Assembly (NCBI GenBank): GCA_946628415.1
Contig: CAMOWK010000015.1
Span: forward strand, 1-50,767
Direction: 5' to 3'
Origin: an uncultured Lachnospiraceae bacterium
GTDB lineage: Bacteria > Bacillota > Clostridia > Lachnospirales > Lachnospiraceae
Length of the DNA stretch: 50,767 nt
Shown: piece after piece, positions 42,376-50,767 of the stretch
Layout of the letters: every line of letters begins with the position of its first letter
Position numbering within the stretch: position 1 is the stretch's first letter
Made by a program: the position numbers and the translations under genes
The notes under the pieces: generated by a model
Told to the model about the DNA's origin: nothing
The model's input: only the letters and a program-made list of their open reading frames with translations
The model's database searches: none

Positions 42376-43488
42376 ATGGCTAGTTTATCACTCAAGAATA
42401 TCTATAAGATTTATCCAAACGGCTTTAACGCTGTTAAGGATTTCAATCTTGAGATTCAGGACAAGGAGTTTGTTATCTTCGTTGGACCTTCAGGTTGTGG
42501 TAAGTCTACTACACTTAGAATGATTGCAGGTCTTGAGGATATCAGTTCAGGTGAACTTTGGATCGGTGACAAGCTTTGTAACGACATCGAGCCTAAGGAC
42601 AGAGATATCGCAATGGTATTCCAGAACTACGCTCTTTATCCACATATGTCAGTTTATGACAACATGGCATTTGGTCTTAAACTTAGAAAGGTACCAAAGG
42701 AGAAGATTGACAAGCAGGTTCATGAAGCTGCTAAGATCCTTGAGATCGAGCACCTTCTTGATCGTAAGCCAAAGGCTCTTTCCGGTGGTCAGAGACAGAG
42801 AGTTGCTATGGGACGTGCTATAGTTCGTGAGCCAAAGGTATTCCTTATGGACGAGCCTCTTTCAAACCTTGATGCTAAGCTTCGTGTTCAGATGCGTGTT
42901 GAGATTTCAAAGCTTCATCAGAGACTTCAGACAACTATTATATACGTTACACATGACCAGACAGAGGCTATGACACTTGGTACAAGAATCGTAGTTATGA
43001 AGGATGGTATCATCCAGCAGGTTGATACACCTCAGAACCTTTACGATCATCCTACAAACCTCTTCGTTGCAGGTTTCATGGGTATGCCACCTATGAACTT
43101 CATCGATTGTACAGTAGTTAAGTCAGGTGCTGATGTACTTCTTATGTTTGGTTCACACTCAATCAAAGTTCCTGAAGCTAAGGCTCAGAAGCTTATCGCT
43201 GGTAACTTCATTGATAAGGAAGTTATCCTTGGTATCCGTCCTGAGGATATTCATGATGAGCAGCTCTTCATTGAGTCATCACCTGAATCAGTTATTGATG
43301 CTAGAATCAATATCTACGAAATGCTCGGTGCTGAAGTTTATCTGTACTTCACAATCGATCAGTTCGATATTACAGCCAGAGTTAACGCTCGTACAACAGC
43401 CAGACCTGGTGATACAGTTCAGTTTGCATTTGATCTTTCTAAGATTCATATCTTCGATAAAGAGACAGAAGAGATCATTGCTAACTAG
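42376..43488 (+). CDS. Multi-sugar ABC importer ATPase, UgpC/MsmK type
   Basis: The 370-residue ATPase is of the shared carbohydrate-importer type that can serve several sugar permeases. It has Walker A GPSGCGKS (37-44), the Q-loop FQNYALYPHM, the signature LSGGQRQRVAMGRA, Walker B FLMDEPLSNLD and the switch His in VTHDQTEA. The C-terminal MalK-type regulatory OB domain (about 245-370, with LGIRPEDIHDE) is present. No permease or binding-protein gene is adjacent, consistent with a shared ATPase. Codon use is strongly biased, like the ribosomal genes, which suggests high expression. A terminator follows. Confidence 0.93.
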   Translation: MASLSLKNIYKIYPNGFNAVKDFNLEIQDKEFVIFVGPSGCGKSTTLRMIAGLEDISSGELWIGDKLCNDIEPKDRDIAMVFQNYALYPHMSVYDNMAFGLKLRKVPKEKIDKQVHEAAKILEIEHLLDRKPKALSGGQRQRVAMGRAIVREPKVFLMDEPLSNLDAKLRVQMRVEISKLHQRLQTTIIYVTHDQTEAMTLGTRIVVMKDGIIQQVDTPQNLYDHPTNLFVAGFMGMPPMNFIDCTVVKSGADVLLMFGSHSIKVPEAKAQKLIAGNFIDKEVILGIRPEDIHDEQLFIESSPESVIDARINIYEMLGAEVYLYFTIDQFDITARVNARTTARPGDTVQFAFDLSKIHIFDKETEEIIAN

Positions 43489-43510
43489 TTTAAATGTGAA
43501 TTTATTGAGG

Positions 43511-43546
43511 GGAAATGCGGTTAATATCGCATTTCCTCTTTTTTTT
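43511..43546 (+). terminator. Rho-independent terminator after the sugar ATPase
   Basis: GGAAATGCG / CGCATTTCC (43511-43519 / 43528-43536), extendable with G-U pairs to GAGG, is followed by a TCT and eight T. Confidence 0.93.
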
Positions 43547-43558
43547 AAGAACATTTTC

Positions 43559-43567
43559 TGTTAAAAT
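43559..43567 (+). promoter_or_regulatory. Extended -10 promoter and leader hairpin of the CdaR-like gene
   Basis: TGTTAAAAT (43559-43567) fits an extended -10 box just after the terminator. The leader of about 105 nt contains the hairpin GGCTGC-TT-GCAGCC (43621-43634) and ends with AAAAGGGGTG before the ATG. Confidence 0.5.
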
Positions 43568-43678
43568 GGATTGGTATGTAACCAAGTAGCTGCTCAGGCA
43601 CATATATACACAATACGCGTGGCTGCTTGCAGCCGTAAGAGGTAGCGGGGGCATATAGTTTAAAAAAGGGGTGAATAA

Positions 43679-44770
43679 ATGATTTCAAATCAGATACTTC
43701 AGGATACCATTGATGGTATAAGAACCATAAGTAAGGTAAACCTTGTTGTAATGGATACAGAAGGAAGGACGCTTGCCAAGACATTTGATGAAAATCTTGA
43801 TGAGTATATCGATGCTGTAACTGCATTTGCAGAATCCGCGGCAGAGAGCCAGTCTCTTATGGGATATCAGTTTTTCAAGGTTAATGATGACAGAGTTCTG
43901 GAATACATCATTCTTGCTAAAGGCGATGATGACAGTACTTATATGGTCGGAAAGATGGCAGCTTTCCAGATTCAAAGCCTGCTTATAGCATATAAGGAGA
44001 GATTTGATAAGGATAACTTTATCAAGAATCTGCTTCTTGACAATCTCCTTTTGGTTGACATTTACAATAAGGCCAAAAAGTTACATATAGATACTGATGC
44101 CAAGAGAGTTGTTTTCATCATTGAAACCAAGAACGAGAAAGACACGAATGCTCTTGAGACAGTGAGAAATCTTTTTGCTACAAAAACAAAGGATTTCATT
44201 ACAGCTGTAGATGAGAAGAATATAATCCTTGTAAAAGAGGTTAAGCCTCAGGATGATACGAATGACCTGATGAAGACCGCTAAGGTTATCGTAGATATGC
44301 TTTCAAGCGAAGCTATGATTTCCGTGCACGTTGCATTTGGTACAATTGTCAATGAGATCAAGGAAGTATCACGTTCTTACAAGGAAGCAAAGATGGCTCT
44401 TGATGTAGGAAAGATTTTCTACAGCGACAAGAACATCATAGCTTACAGCAATCTTGGAATAGGAAGACTTATATATCAGCTTCCGATTCCACTCTGTAAA
44501 ATGTTCATTAAAGAAATTTTTGATGGTAAGTCACCGGAAGAGTTTGACGAAGAGACAATTACGACTATTAATAAATTCTTTGAAAACAGTCTTAATGTTT
44601 CTGAAACATCAAGACAGCTTTATATTCACAGAAATACGCTTGTATATAGACTGGACAAGATTGAAAAATCAACAGGACTTGACCTGAGAGTATTTGATGA
44701 TGCCATTACATTCAAAATAGCTCTTATGGTTGTTAAATACATGCAATATATGGAAACTATAGATTTTTAA
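43679..44770 (+). CDS. CdaR/PucR-like transcriptional regulator
   Basis: The 363-residue protein has an N-terminal sugar-diacid-recognition-like domain (about 1-130, starting ISNQILQDTIDGIRTISKVN). A GGDEF-like linker (about 130-280) follows. A C-terminal PucR-type helix-turn-helix lies at about 300-355 (LNVSETSRQLYIHRNTLVYR). The family activates sugar-acid or purine catabolic genes, often its own. The upstream neighbour is a sugar-import ATPase, but a terminator separates the two. The downstream neighbour, ftsE, starts 18 nt after its stop, so this regulator may be co-transcribed with the division genes. Confidence 0.88.
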   Translation: MISNQILQDTIDGIRTISKVNLVVMDTEGRTLAKTFDENLDEYIDAVTAFAESAAESQSLMGYQFFKVNDDRVLEYIILAKGDDDSTYMVGKMAAFQIQSLLIAYKERFDKDNFIKNLLLDNLLLVDIYNKAKKLHIDTDAKRVVFIIETKNEKDTNALETVRNLFATKTKDFITAVDEKNIILVKEVKPQDDTNDLMKTAKVIVDMLSSEAMISVHVAFGTIVNEIKEVSRSYKEAKMALDVGKIFYSDKNIIAYSNLGIGRLIYQLPIPLCKMFIKEIFDGKSPEEFDEETITTINKFFENSLNVSETSRQLYIHRNTLVYRLDKIEKSTGLDLRVFDDAITFKIALMVVKYMQYMETIDF

Positions 44771-44788
44771 GAAAGGACATGACTTAAC

Positions 44789-45475
44789 ATGATTACAATG
44801 GAAAATGTTACCATGAGGTATCCGACTGGTACAGAGGCTCTTAAAGATGTTAGCCTTACTATTGAAGATGGAGAGTTTGTATTTATAGTTGGTTCCAGTG
44901 GTTCCGGTAAGACAACTCTTATTGAACTGCTCCTGAGAGAACTGACTCCGACAAAAGGAAGGATTACTGTTGCCGGATTTGATTACACAAAGATTAAGAG
45001 ACGTCACATTCCGAAGCTCAGAAGAAAGATAGGGGTTGTATTCCAGAACTTCCGTCTTCTTAAAGACAGAACAGTATATGAGAACGTTGCATTTGCTCAG
45101 AGAGTTATTGAAACACCGGGCAGATACATAAGAAGACAGGTTCCGCAGATGCTTACCCTTGTTGGACTTGCCGATAAATACAAGTCGTATCCGAGACAGC
45201 TTTCCGGTGGTGAACAGCAGAGAGTTGCTCTTGCAAGAGCTCTGGTTAATAAACCTGAGATAATACTTGCCGATGAGCCTACAGGTAACCTTGATCCTAA
45301 AAACTCATGGGAGATCATGAACCTGCTTGAGGAGATTAACTTAAAAGGCACAACTGTTGTAGTTGTTACTCACAACAAAGAGATAGTTAATGCCATGAAG
45401 AAGCGAGTTATCACAATCAAGAAAGGTGAGGTTATAAGCGACGAAGAGAAGGGAGGCTATATCGATGAGGATTAG
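44789..45475 (+). CDS. ftsE: Cell-division ATPase FtsE
   Basis: FtsE powers the FtsEX complex, which controls septal peptidoglycan hydrolases rather than transport. The 228 residues have Walker A GSSGSGKT (35-42), FQNFRLL (Q-loop), the signature LSGGEQQRVALARAL, Walker B ILADEPTGNLD and the switch His in VTHNKEI. RYPTGTEALKDVSL near the start is typical of FtsE. Its end overlaps ftsX by 11 nt, giving tight coupling. Confidence 0.96.
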   Translation: MITMENVTMRYPTGTEALKDVSLTIEDGEFVFIVGSSGSGKTTLIELLLRELTPTKGRITVAGFDYTKIKRRHIPKLRRKIGVVFQNFRLLKDRTVYENVAFAQRVIETPGRYIRRQVPQMLTLVGLADKYKSYPRQLSGGEQQRVALARALVNKPEIILADEPTGNLDPKNSWEIMNLLEEINLKGTTVVVVTHNKEIVNAMKKRVITIKKGEVISDEEKGGYIDED

Positions 45476-46373
45476 TTCAATATGGTATAGTTTCAGACAG
45501 GGACTTAAGAATATCAGGAGAAATATACTCTTTTCTCTTGCATCAATTGGTACTATAGTTGCTTGTCTGTTCCTTTTCGGACTATTTTATGCGATCATTA
45601 TAAACTTCCAGGCTGCTATGAAGTCAATCGAGAGCAATGTTTCGATTTCGGTTTTCTTTGACGAAGGGCTTGATGATGAAAGAAAGGGAATGATCGGTGA
45701 GCAGATTAAGACAAGACCTGAAGTAGAGACACTTGACTTTATTTCTGCCGAAGACGCATGGAAAACATTTTCAGATTCAAACTATGATGATCCGGAAGCT
45801 GCAAGGGCTGCATTCGGTGATGATAATCCGCTTAAGGATTCTGAATCATATTCAGTATCTCTTAATGATGTAAGTAAACAGGCAGATTTTGTTAACTTTG
45901 TTCAGGGTATTGAGGGAGTTAGAAAGGTAGTCAGCTCCGAATATACCGCAGATAACATCAGTGCGCTTAATATGCTTGTTAATATAGTATCTGTTGCTAT
46001 TATTGCGATACTGTTCCTTGTATCCATCTTCCTTATCAGTAACACAATAACAATCGGTATTACAGTACGTAAGGAAGAAATTAAAATTATGAAGCTCATC
46101 GGTGCCACAAATGCATTTACAAGAGCTCCTTTCATAGTTGAAGGTATTGTTATCGGACTTATTGGCTCCATAATACCTCTTGTAATGTTATATTTTATAT
46201 ACAAAATGGCACTTGATTATGTGCTCGGACGTTTTTCGATACTGCAGAACATGTTCGCATTTATTCCTGCCAAGGAACTGTTCATGACACTTATACCTGT
46301 TTCTCTTGCAATCGGTATAGGTATCGGTTTTATAGGCAGCTGGGCAACTACGAGAAAACATCTTAGGGTTTGA
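45465..46373 (+). CDS. ftsX: Cell-division membrane protein FtsX
   Basis: FtsX relays FtsE ATP hydrolysis across the membrane to a peptidoglycan hydrolase. The 302 residues have an N-terminal cytoplasmic stretch and TM1 (about 22-45). The extracellular loop (about 50-165, VSISVFFDEGLDDERKG) is followed by three C-terminal helices. The FtsX coupling segment VRKEEIKIMKLIGATNAF is present. The start is set by GGGAGG in the end of ftsE. The hydrolase gene follows immediately. Confidence 0.96.
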   Translation: MRISSIWYSFRQGLKNIRRNILFSLASIGTIVACLFLFGLFYAIIINFQAAMKSIESNVSISVFFDEGLDDERKGMIGEQIKTRPEVETLDFISAEDAWKTFSDSNYDDPEAARAAFGDDNPLKDSESYSVSLNDVSKQADFVNFVQGIEGVRKVVSSEYTADNISALNMLVNIVSVAIIAILFLVSIFLISNTITIGITVRKEEIKIMKLIGATNAFTRAPFIVEGIVIGLIGSIIPLVMLYFIYKMALDYVLGRFSILQNMFAFIPAKELFMTLIPVSLAIGIGIGFIGSWATTRKHLRV

Positions 46374-46387
46374 TAGGGGGCCTTTAA

Positions 46388-47749
46388 TTGACTAAAAAGT
46401 TTCTGAAGAAAGCTATTACTATCCTTACAACGTTGTCAATATTGGTAGGCACTAGTAATAGCTTTGCCTTTTCAACCAACAGAATAAGTCGTGATGTAAC
46501 TGCGTCACCGGGTGATGCAGTTCCTTCGTCTACCGAACAACCTACAAGTGAAGGGGGTTCGACAGAAAATACATCAAATACCACTGGTTCTACAGAACTC
46601 AGCACAACAATCATTCCCGGTCAGACTGTGTCTTATACAACTACCCAGACAGTAGTACTGACTGAGGAAGAGTTAAGAGCACGTTATGGCAAGGTTTACG
46701 ATGAGAAAAAATCTAATCTTGAGAATGCGCTTGCTTTTCTTAATGAATTAAAGCAGGGACAGAATTCTTTCATGGAAGAAATGCTTGAGATGGATAAGCT
46801 TATCCTTGCATATAATGATAAAATAGAAGCTCTTAAGGCACAGCAGGAAGAAATTTCCGGGCTTATCGCTGAGACCGAAACTTCGCTTGCGGAGGCAAAG
46901 GCAGATGAAGAGGCACAATACGAAGTTATTAAGAATCATATCAGGAATTCTTATGAGAATGGAAATTATGGAATTCTTGATGTTCTTGTTGCGTCAGAAA
47001 GTTTTGAGGATTTCCTTAATAAGAGTGAATATGTCAATGCTGTCGGCAAATATGATCAGAAGCTTTTAAATCAGTATGCAGAGATTAGAACAAATATAGC
47101 TAATAAATATGCCGTTCTTACTACTATGCAGAATGACAACAGCGACCTCATGCTTGAGTATGAAGATTCGCAGGCGGCTCTTCAGACTATAGCAGATGCG
47201 AAAGAACAGCAGGTTAAAAGTTATGATGCTGAGATTGCCGATGCGCAGGCTGAATTCAATAAATTCCAGGCTGAACTTGAGGCTATGCTCGTACAAGTTG
47301 AGACATCAACATCATATGTATATGTCGGACCTGCATTTATTACAACGGGTGCTTCGTCAGGTAAATTCCAGTGGCCATGTCCGTCGAGTACAAGAATTAC
47401 TTCCGGATTCGGTGGACGTTCGGCGCCTACTGCAGGTGCATCTACTTATCACCGAGGTATAGATATTGGTGCGGGCTTTGGTTCGCCTGTTATAGCTGCA
47501 GCAGACGGAATGGTAATTAAGACCGGATATATGGGTTCCGGAGGAAATACTGTAATGATCGATCATGGTAATACGGTAGTTACGGTTTATCACCATTTGT
47601 CAGGATATGCATGTAAAGAAGGGCAGATAGTTAAAGCCGGAACCGTAATTGCGTATGTCGGAAGTACCGGTGTATCTACGGGACCTCACCTTCATTTCGG
47701 TGTGCGTATTGCAGGTAATTATGTTGATCCTATGACTTATTTTAGATAA
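46388..47749 (+). CDS. FtsEX-associated M23 peptidoglycan hydrolase (PcsB/EnvC-like)
   Basis: The 453-residue secreted protein has a signal peptide (about 1-30). A Thr/Ser-rich spacer and a long coiled coil follow (about 95-310), the part expected to bind the FtsX loop. The C-terminal M23/LytM domain has the zinc ligands in HRGIDIG (about 354) and GPHLHFGV (about 431-438). With all ligands present it should be a real endopeptidase, unlike EnvC, whose LytM domain only activates amidases. The start is TTG behind AGGGGG. The gene order ftsE-ftsX-hydrolase supports its role in septum splitting. Confidence 0.92.
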   Translation: MTKKFLKKAITILTTLSILVGTSNSFAFSTNRISRDVTASPGDAVPSSTEQPTSEGGSTENTSNTTGSTELSTTIIPGQTVSYTTTQTVVLTEEELRARYGKVYDEKKSNLENALAFLNELKQGQNSFMEEMLEMDKLILAYNDKIEALKAQQEEISGLIAETETSLAEAKADEEAQYEVIKNHIRNSYENGNYGILDVLVASESFEDFLNKSEYVNAVGKYDQKLLNQYAEIRTNIANKYAVLTTMQNDNSDLMLEYEDSQAALQTIADAKEQQVKSYDAEIADAQAEFNKFQAELEAMLVQVETSTSYVYVGPAFITTGASSGKFQWPCPSSTRITSGFGGRSAPTAGASTYHRGIDIGAGFGSPVIAAADGMVIKTGYMGSGGNTVMIDHGNTVVTVYHHLSGYACKEGQIVKAGTVIAYVGSTGVSTGPHLHFGVRIAGNYVDPMTYFR

Positions 47750-47766
47750 AATCAGAGGCTTTAAAA

Positions 47767-49014
47767 ATGAAAAGCAAGTTTATTAAAAGAAGTATTATTT
47801 GTGTGACGTTGGTGCTCACTACATTTGGAATAGCAGGATGTGCCGGGGGCAGATTTGGTTCCTGGTTTGGAAATAAAGAAGAAACAACAGAAAGTTCAGA
47901 TGAGGGTTTTGACCCGAACAGTAACAGAATAAAGAGTAAGACTGAAGAGATAGAAAGTCTTATTGACAATTATTATTATTTTGATGCTGACGCAGAAAAG
48001 CAGGAAGAAGAGTATTTCGACGGAATCATGGAAGGGCTTGATGATCCATATTCTGTTTATTACACAAAAAAAGAATATGAAGATCTGGAAGAGGAAAACA
48101 ATGGCGAGTATCAGGGCATAGGTTCTGTAGTATCAAAGAACATTGAATCCGGTGAGATTTATGTTGTAAGACCTATAGTTGACGGCCCCTCAGATAAGGC
48201 AGGCATACTTCCGAATGATGTATTCGTGAAGGTTGATGATGTTGAACTGACAACTGATATGGAGCTTGACTATGTGGTCGATCTCATTAGAGGTGATAAA
48301 GGGACAACGGTTCATCTTACCATGTATCGTGAAGGTGAAGGATTTATCGAATTTGACGTTGTCAGAGATAAGGTTGAAAATGTAACTGTTGAATATGAAA
48401 TGCTTGATGATAAGATAGGTTACATTTCTGTAAGTCAGTTCATCGGAACGACACCGGGGCAATTTAAAGAGGGAATCGACTCGCTTGTTTCCGATGGGGC
48501 TAAAGGCATTGTAATAGACTTAAGAGATAATCCCGGCGGGATGGTTACAGCAGTTGTTGAAATGTGTGACTACATACTGGATGACAGGGTTGAATTATCA
48601 GATGGAAAAGGCCCGGGCGTTATTGTTTATACGGAAGATAAGAAGGGAAATCAGATTGACAGATTTGAATGCAGTGACAATCATTCAGTCAATCTGCCTA
48701 TTGTAGTTCTTGTAAATGGCAACAGTGCAAGTGCATCTGAAATATTTACGGGATGCATGAAGGATTATGGTAAGGCTGTTGTCGTTGGTACTACAACTTA
48801 CGGAAAGGGTATAGTTCAATCAATACTTCCATTATCTGACGGCTCTGCCGTAAAGATTACAATTGCCAAGTACTTTACACCGGCAGGAAATGATATCCAT
48901 AAAAAGGGAATTGAACCGGATGTTCAGGTTGAACTTGATGAAAAGCTAAAACAGAAGGTGGTTATCGAACACGATGAAGATAATCAGCTTAAGGAAGCAC
49001 TAAAGCAATTCTAA
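47767..49014 (+). CDS. S41 C-terminal processing protease, lipoprotein (CtpA-like)
   Basis: The 415-residue protease has a lipoprotein signal with lipobox GIAGC (Cys at about 25). It has a PDZ domain at about 105-195 (GIGSVVSKNIESGEIYV; GDKGTTVHL). The S41 core carries NGNSASASEIFTG (about 317-329) and the general-base Lys in YGKGIVQ. It starts 17 nt after the PcsB-like gene. CtpA-type proteases degrade or trim wall hydrolases and lipoproteins, so it may regulate its neighbour. That link is inferred from gene order. Confidence 0.93.
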   Translation: MKSKFIKRSIICVTLVLTTFGIAGCAGGRFGSWFGNKEETTESSDEGFDPNSNRIKSKTEEIESLIDNYYYFDADAEKQEEEYFDGIMEGLDDPYSVYYTKKEYEDLEEENNGEYQGIGSVVSKNIESGEIYVVRPIVDGPSDKAGILPNDVFVKVDDVELTTDMELDYVVDLIRGDKGTTVHLTMYREGEGFIEFDVVRDKVENVTVEYEMLDDKIGYISVSQFIGTTPGQFKEGIDSLVSDGAKGIVIDLRDNPGGMVTAVVEMCDYILDDRVELSDGKGPGVIVYTEDKKGNQIDRFECSDNHSVNLPIVVLVNGNSASASEIFTGCMKDYGKAVVVGTTTYGKGIVQSILPLSDGSAVKITIAKYFTPAGNDIHKKGIEPDVQVELDEKLKQKVVIEHDEDNQLKEALKQF

Positions 49015-49026
49015 AATAGTTTACAT

Positions 49027-49065
49027 AATAACTGTCCGCCGCTTTTAAGCATACGGACAGTTATT
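49027..49065 (+). terminator. Terminator-like hairpin between the S41 protease and guaA
   Basis: AATAACTGTCCG / CGGACAGTTATT (49027-49038 / 49054-49065) form a perfect 12-bp stem around a 15-nt loop. Only a weak T-run (TTGGGT) follows, so termination may be partial. No purine riboswitch signature is seen before guaA. Confidence 0.7.
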
Positions 49066-49111
49066 TGGGTAATAGGTAATTATTTTTATGAAGTATGAAA
49101 AAGGAGTATCC

Positions 49112-50725
49112 ATGAACAAGGAATTAATCATAGTACTTGACTTCGGTGGACAGTACAATCAGCTGATTGCACGAAGAGTCAGGGAATGTAATGTTTATGC
49201 CGAGGTGCATCCGTATACGCTTTCGCTTGAAAAGATTAAAGAAATGAATCCCAAAGGGATAATCTTTACCGGTGGACCGAACAGTGTATATGCAGAAGAC
49301 TCACCGTCCTACACAAAGGAGATATTTAATCTCGGAATCCCGATAATGGGAATCTGTTATGGTTCACAGCTTATGGCACATCTTCTCGGAGGGCGTGTTG
49401 CAACTGCACCTGTCAGTGAGTACGGAAGAACAGAGACATTTATCGGGGAATCCGTTAAGGACAGCGAGGTTAACATAACGACAAGTGGCGATACTTCTGA
49501 TTCATTAGCAAGATCAGTGCTGTTTAAAGGCATTAAAAAAACTATTACTACATGGATGAGTCATACTGATTATATTGCTGAAGTGCCGATGGGCTTTACT
49601 ATTACGGCAAAAACTAAGGACTGTCCTGTTGCAGCAATGGAGGACGCAGAAAGAAAGCTTTATGCAACTCAGTTCCATCCTGAGGTAATGCATACAGAAC
49701 AGGGAAAAGAGATACTTCGTAACTTCGTATATAATGTATGCGGTTGCGCGGGTGACTGGAAGATGGATTCATTTGTCGAATCTACCATCGTGGCTCTTCG
49801 TGAGAAAATAGGAGATGGACGTGTGCTCTGTGCGCTTTCAGGTGGAGTGGATTCGTCGGTTGCCGCAGTTCTCCTTGCAAAAGCCGTAGGTAAGCAGCTT
49901 ACATGTGTATTTGTAGACCACGGACTTCTCAGAAAGAATGAAGGAGACGAGGTGGAGGCAGTATTCGGACCTCACGGTAATTATGACCTCAATTTTATTA
50001 GAGTAAATGCAGCTGACAGGTTCTATGAAAAACTTAAAGGGGAAACCGATCCTGAGAAGAAGCGCAAGATAATAGGCGAGGAATTTATCAGGGTATTCGA
50101 GGAAGAATCAAAGAAGATAGGTGCAGTTGATTTCCTTGCTCAGGGAACTATCTATCCGGATGTAATAGAATCGGGACTCGGCAAATCGGCTGTTATAAAG
50201 TCGCACCACAATGTAGGTGGGCTTCCTGACTATGTGGATTTCAAAGAAATAGTTGAACCACTCCGCATGCTTTTTAAGGATGAGGTAAGGAAGGCAGGTC
50301 TCGAACTCGGTATTCCGGAATACTTAGTATATAGACAGCCATTTCCGGGACCGGGACTGGGAGTCAGAATCATCGATGAGATTACACCTGAAAAGGTACG
50401 TATAGTTCAGGAAGCAGATTATATCTTCCGTGACGAGATGGACAAAGCGCTTGCCACTGGCAGGATCAAGCATCTTCCGAATCAGTATTTTGCAGCGCTT
50501 TCCAACATGCGTTCAGTGGGAGTCATGGGAGATTTCAGAACCTATGACTATGCTGTGGTACTAAGGGCAGTCAATACTTCGGATTTCATGACGGCAGACT
50601 GCACGGATATACCATTCGAAATACTGCAAAAAACCATGAACCGAATCATAAATGAAGTTAAAGGAGTTAACAGAGTTCTTTACGACCTGACGAGCAAGCC
50701 GCCGGGGACGATAGAACTCCTATAA
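49112..50725 (+). CDS. guaA: GMP synthase (glutamine-hydrolysing)
   Basis: GuaA converts XMP, glutamine and ATP to GMP. I start at ATG 49112 with AAGGAG at 49101-49106, giving 537 residues. An in-frame ATG at 49088 lies upstream of that site. The class I glutaminase domain has GICYGSQLM (Cys near 80) and FHPEVMHT. The ATP-pyrophosphatase domain has the P-loop [11 protein letters not shown] near 242. The dimerisation domain ends with the family C-terminus PPGTIE. It is complete within the window. Confidence 0.97.
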   Translation: MNKELIIVLDFGGQYNQLIARRVRECNVYAEVHPYTLSLEKIKEMNPKGIIFTGGPNSVYAEDSPSYTKEIFNLGIPIMGICYGSQLMAHLLGGRVATAPVSEYGRTETFIGESVKDSEVNITTSGDTSDSLARSVLFKGIKKTITTWMSHTDYIAEVPMGFTITAKTKDCPVAAMEDAERKLYATQFHPEVMHTEQGKEILRNFVYNVCGCAGDWKMDSFVESTIVALREKIGDGRVLCALSGGVDSSVAAVLLAKAVGKQLTCVFVDHGLLRKNEGDEVEAVFGPHGNYDLNFIRVNAADRFYEKLKGETDPEKKRKIIGEEFIRVFEEESKKIGAVDFLAQGTIYPDVIESGLGKSAVIKSHHNVGGLPDYVDFKEIVEPLRMLFKDEVRKAGLELGIPEYLVYRQPFPGPGLGVRIIDEITPEKVRIVQEADYIFRDEMDKALATGRIKHLPNQYFAALSNMRSVGVMGDFRTYDYAVVLRAVNTSDFMTADCTDIPFEILQKTMNRIINEVKGVNRVLYDLTSKPPGTIELL

Positions 50726-50736
50726 TGCAAATAGCT

Positions 50737-50765
50737 CGGGAAGCCCCTAAAATAGGGACTTCCCG
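50737..50765 (+). terminator. Terminator hairpin after guaA, cut by the window edge
   Basis: CGGGAAGCCCCT / AGGGACTTCCCG (50737-50748 / 50754-50765) pair over 12 positions with one mismatch around AAAAT. The window ends two T later, so the length of the U-tract cannot be seen. Confidence 0.8.
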
Positions 50766-50767
50766 TT

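Noticed and set aside
49015..49111. Purine riboswitch before guaA
   Set aside because: The spacer is short, and apart from the 12-bp terminator-like hairpin none of the conserved purine-aptamer core is visible.
1..50767. tRNA or rRNA genes, insertion sequences, prophage
   Set aside because: I saw no CCA-ended cloverleaf, no rRNA signature, no transposase, integrase or phage structural gene in any part of the window.

Overview
The window is a chromosomal segment of a Gram-positive, AT-leaning member of the Clostridia, most likely Lachnospiraceae (Butyrivibrio/Roseburia relatives). The evidence is the clostridial order of the spc and alpha ribosomal operons (rpsD between rpsK and rpoA), the ecf-truA-rplM-rpsI and gdpP-rplI-dnaB blocks, strong AGGAGG ribosome binding sites, frequent TTG/GTG starts, and a pair of proteins that I recognise as the DUF5717/DUF5716 families of Lachnospiraceae. 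The assignment rests on recall and gene order, not on a search.

Layout. 1-9,532: the distal spc operon (rplX to secY), adk, infA, rpmJ, then the alpha operon (rpsM, rpsK, rpsD, rpoA, rplQ), closed by a perfect terminator. A leader of about 308 nt with a nested helix lies before rpsM. 9,571-12,448 (minus): a 941-residue charged repeat protein of unknown function. 12,602-16,840: a leaderless-looking promoter, a fused and degenerate ECF ATPase, EcfT, TruA, then rplM-rpsI behind their own promoter and leader. 16,853-18,690: a REP-like palindrome, an orphan prepilin peptidase, and several intergenic tandem repeats that begin inside the ends of the preceding genes. 17,892-25,529: a two-component system followed by an FtsX-type ABC exporter set (two permeases, one ATPase, one membrane-anchored CARDB-like protein). 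25,585-26,637 (minus): a HisC-like aminotransferase. 26,743-32,731: the DUF5717 / Hsp70-like DUF5716 / TPR-like trio, running straight into valS, gdpP, rplI and dnaB. 39,372-41,445 (minus): an SDR and a stand-alone Card1/Can2-like (DUF1887) CARF nuclease. 41,577-50,767: a LytR_C protein, a UgpC/MsmK-type sugar ATPase, a CdaR-like regulator, ftsE-ftsX-PcsB-like hydrolase-CtpA protease, and guaA.

How it works together. Most of the window is growth machinery: ribosome, RNA polymerase alpha, SecY, adenylate kinase, ValRS, replicative helicase, septal wall hydrolysis and GMP synthesis. The most interesting undescribed unit is the 6-kb trio upstream of valS. It has an actin/Hsp70-fold ATPase with altered phosphate loops plus a substrate-domain-like tail, a 1,278-residue beta-sandwich/alpha-solenoid protein, and a small TPR-like protein, in tight succession. 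Secondary points of interest are the ECF ATPase fusion with Asn in place of both switch histidines, the rpsM leader, the orphan CARF nuclease and the repeat-bearing spacers.
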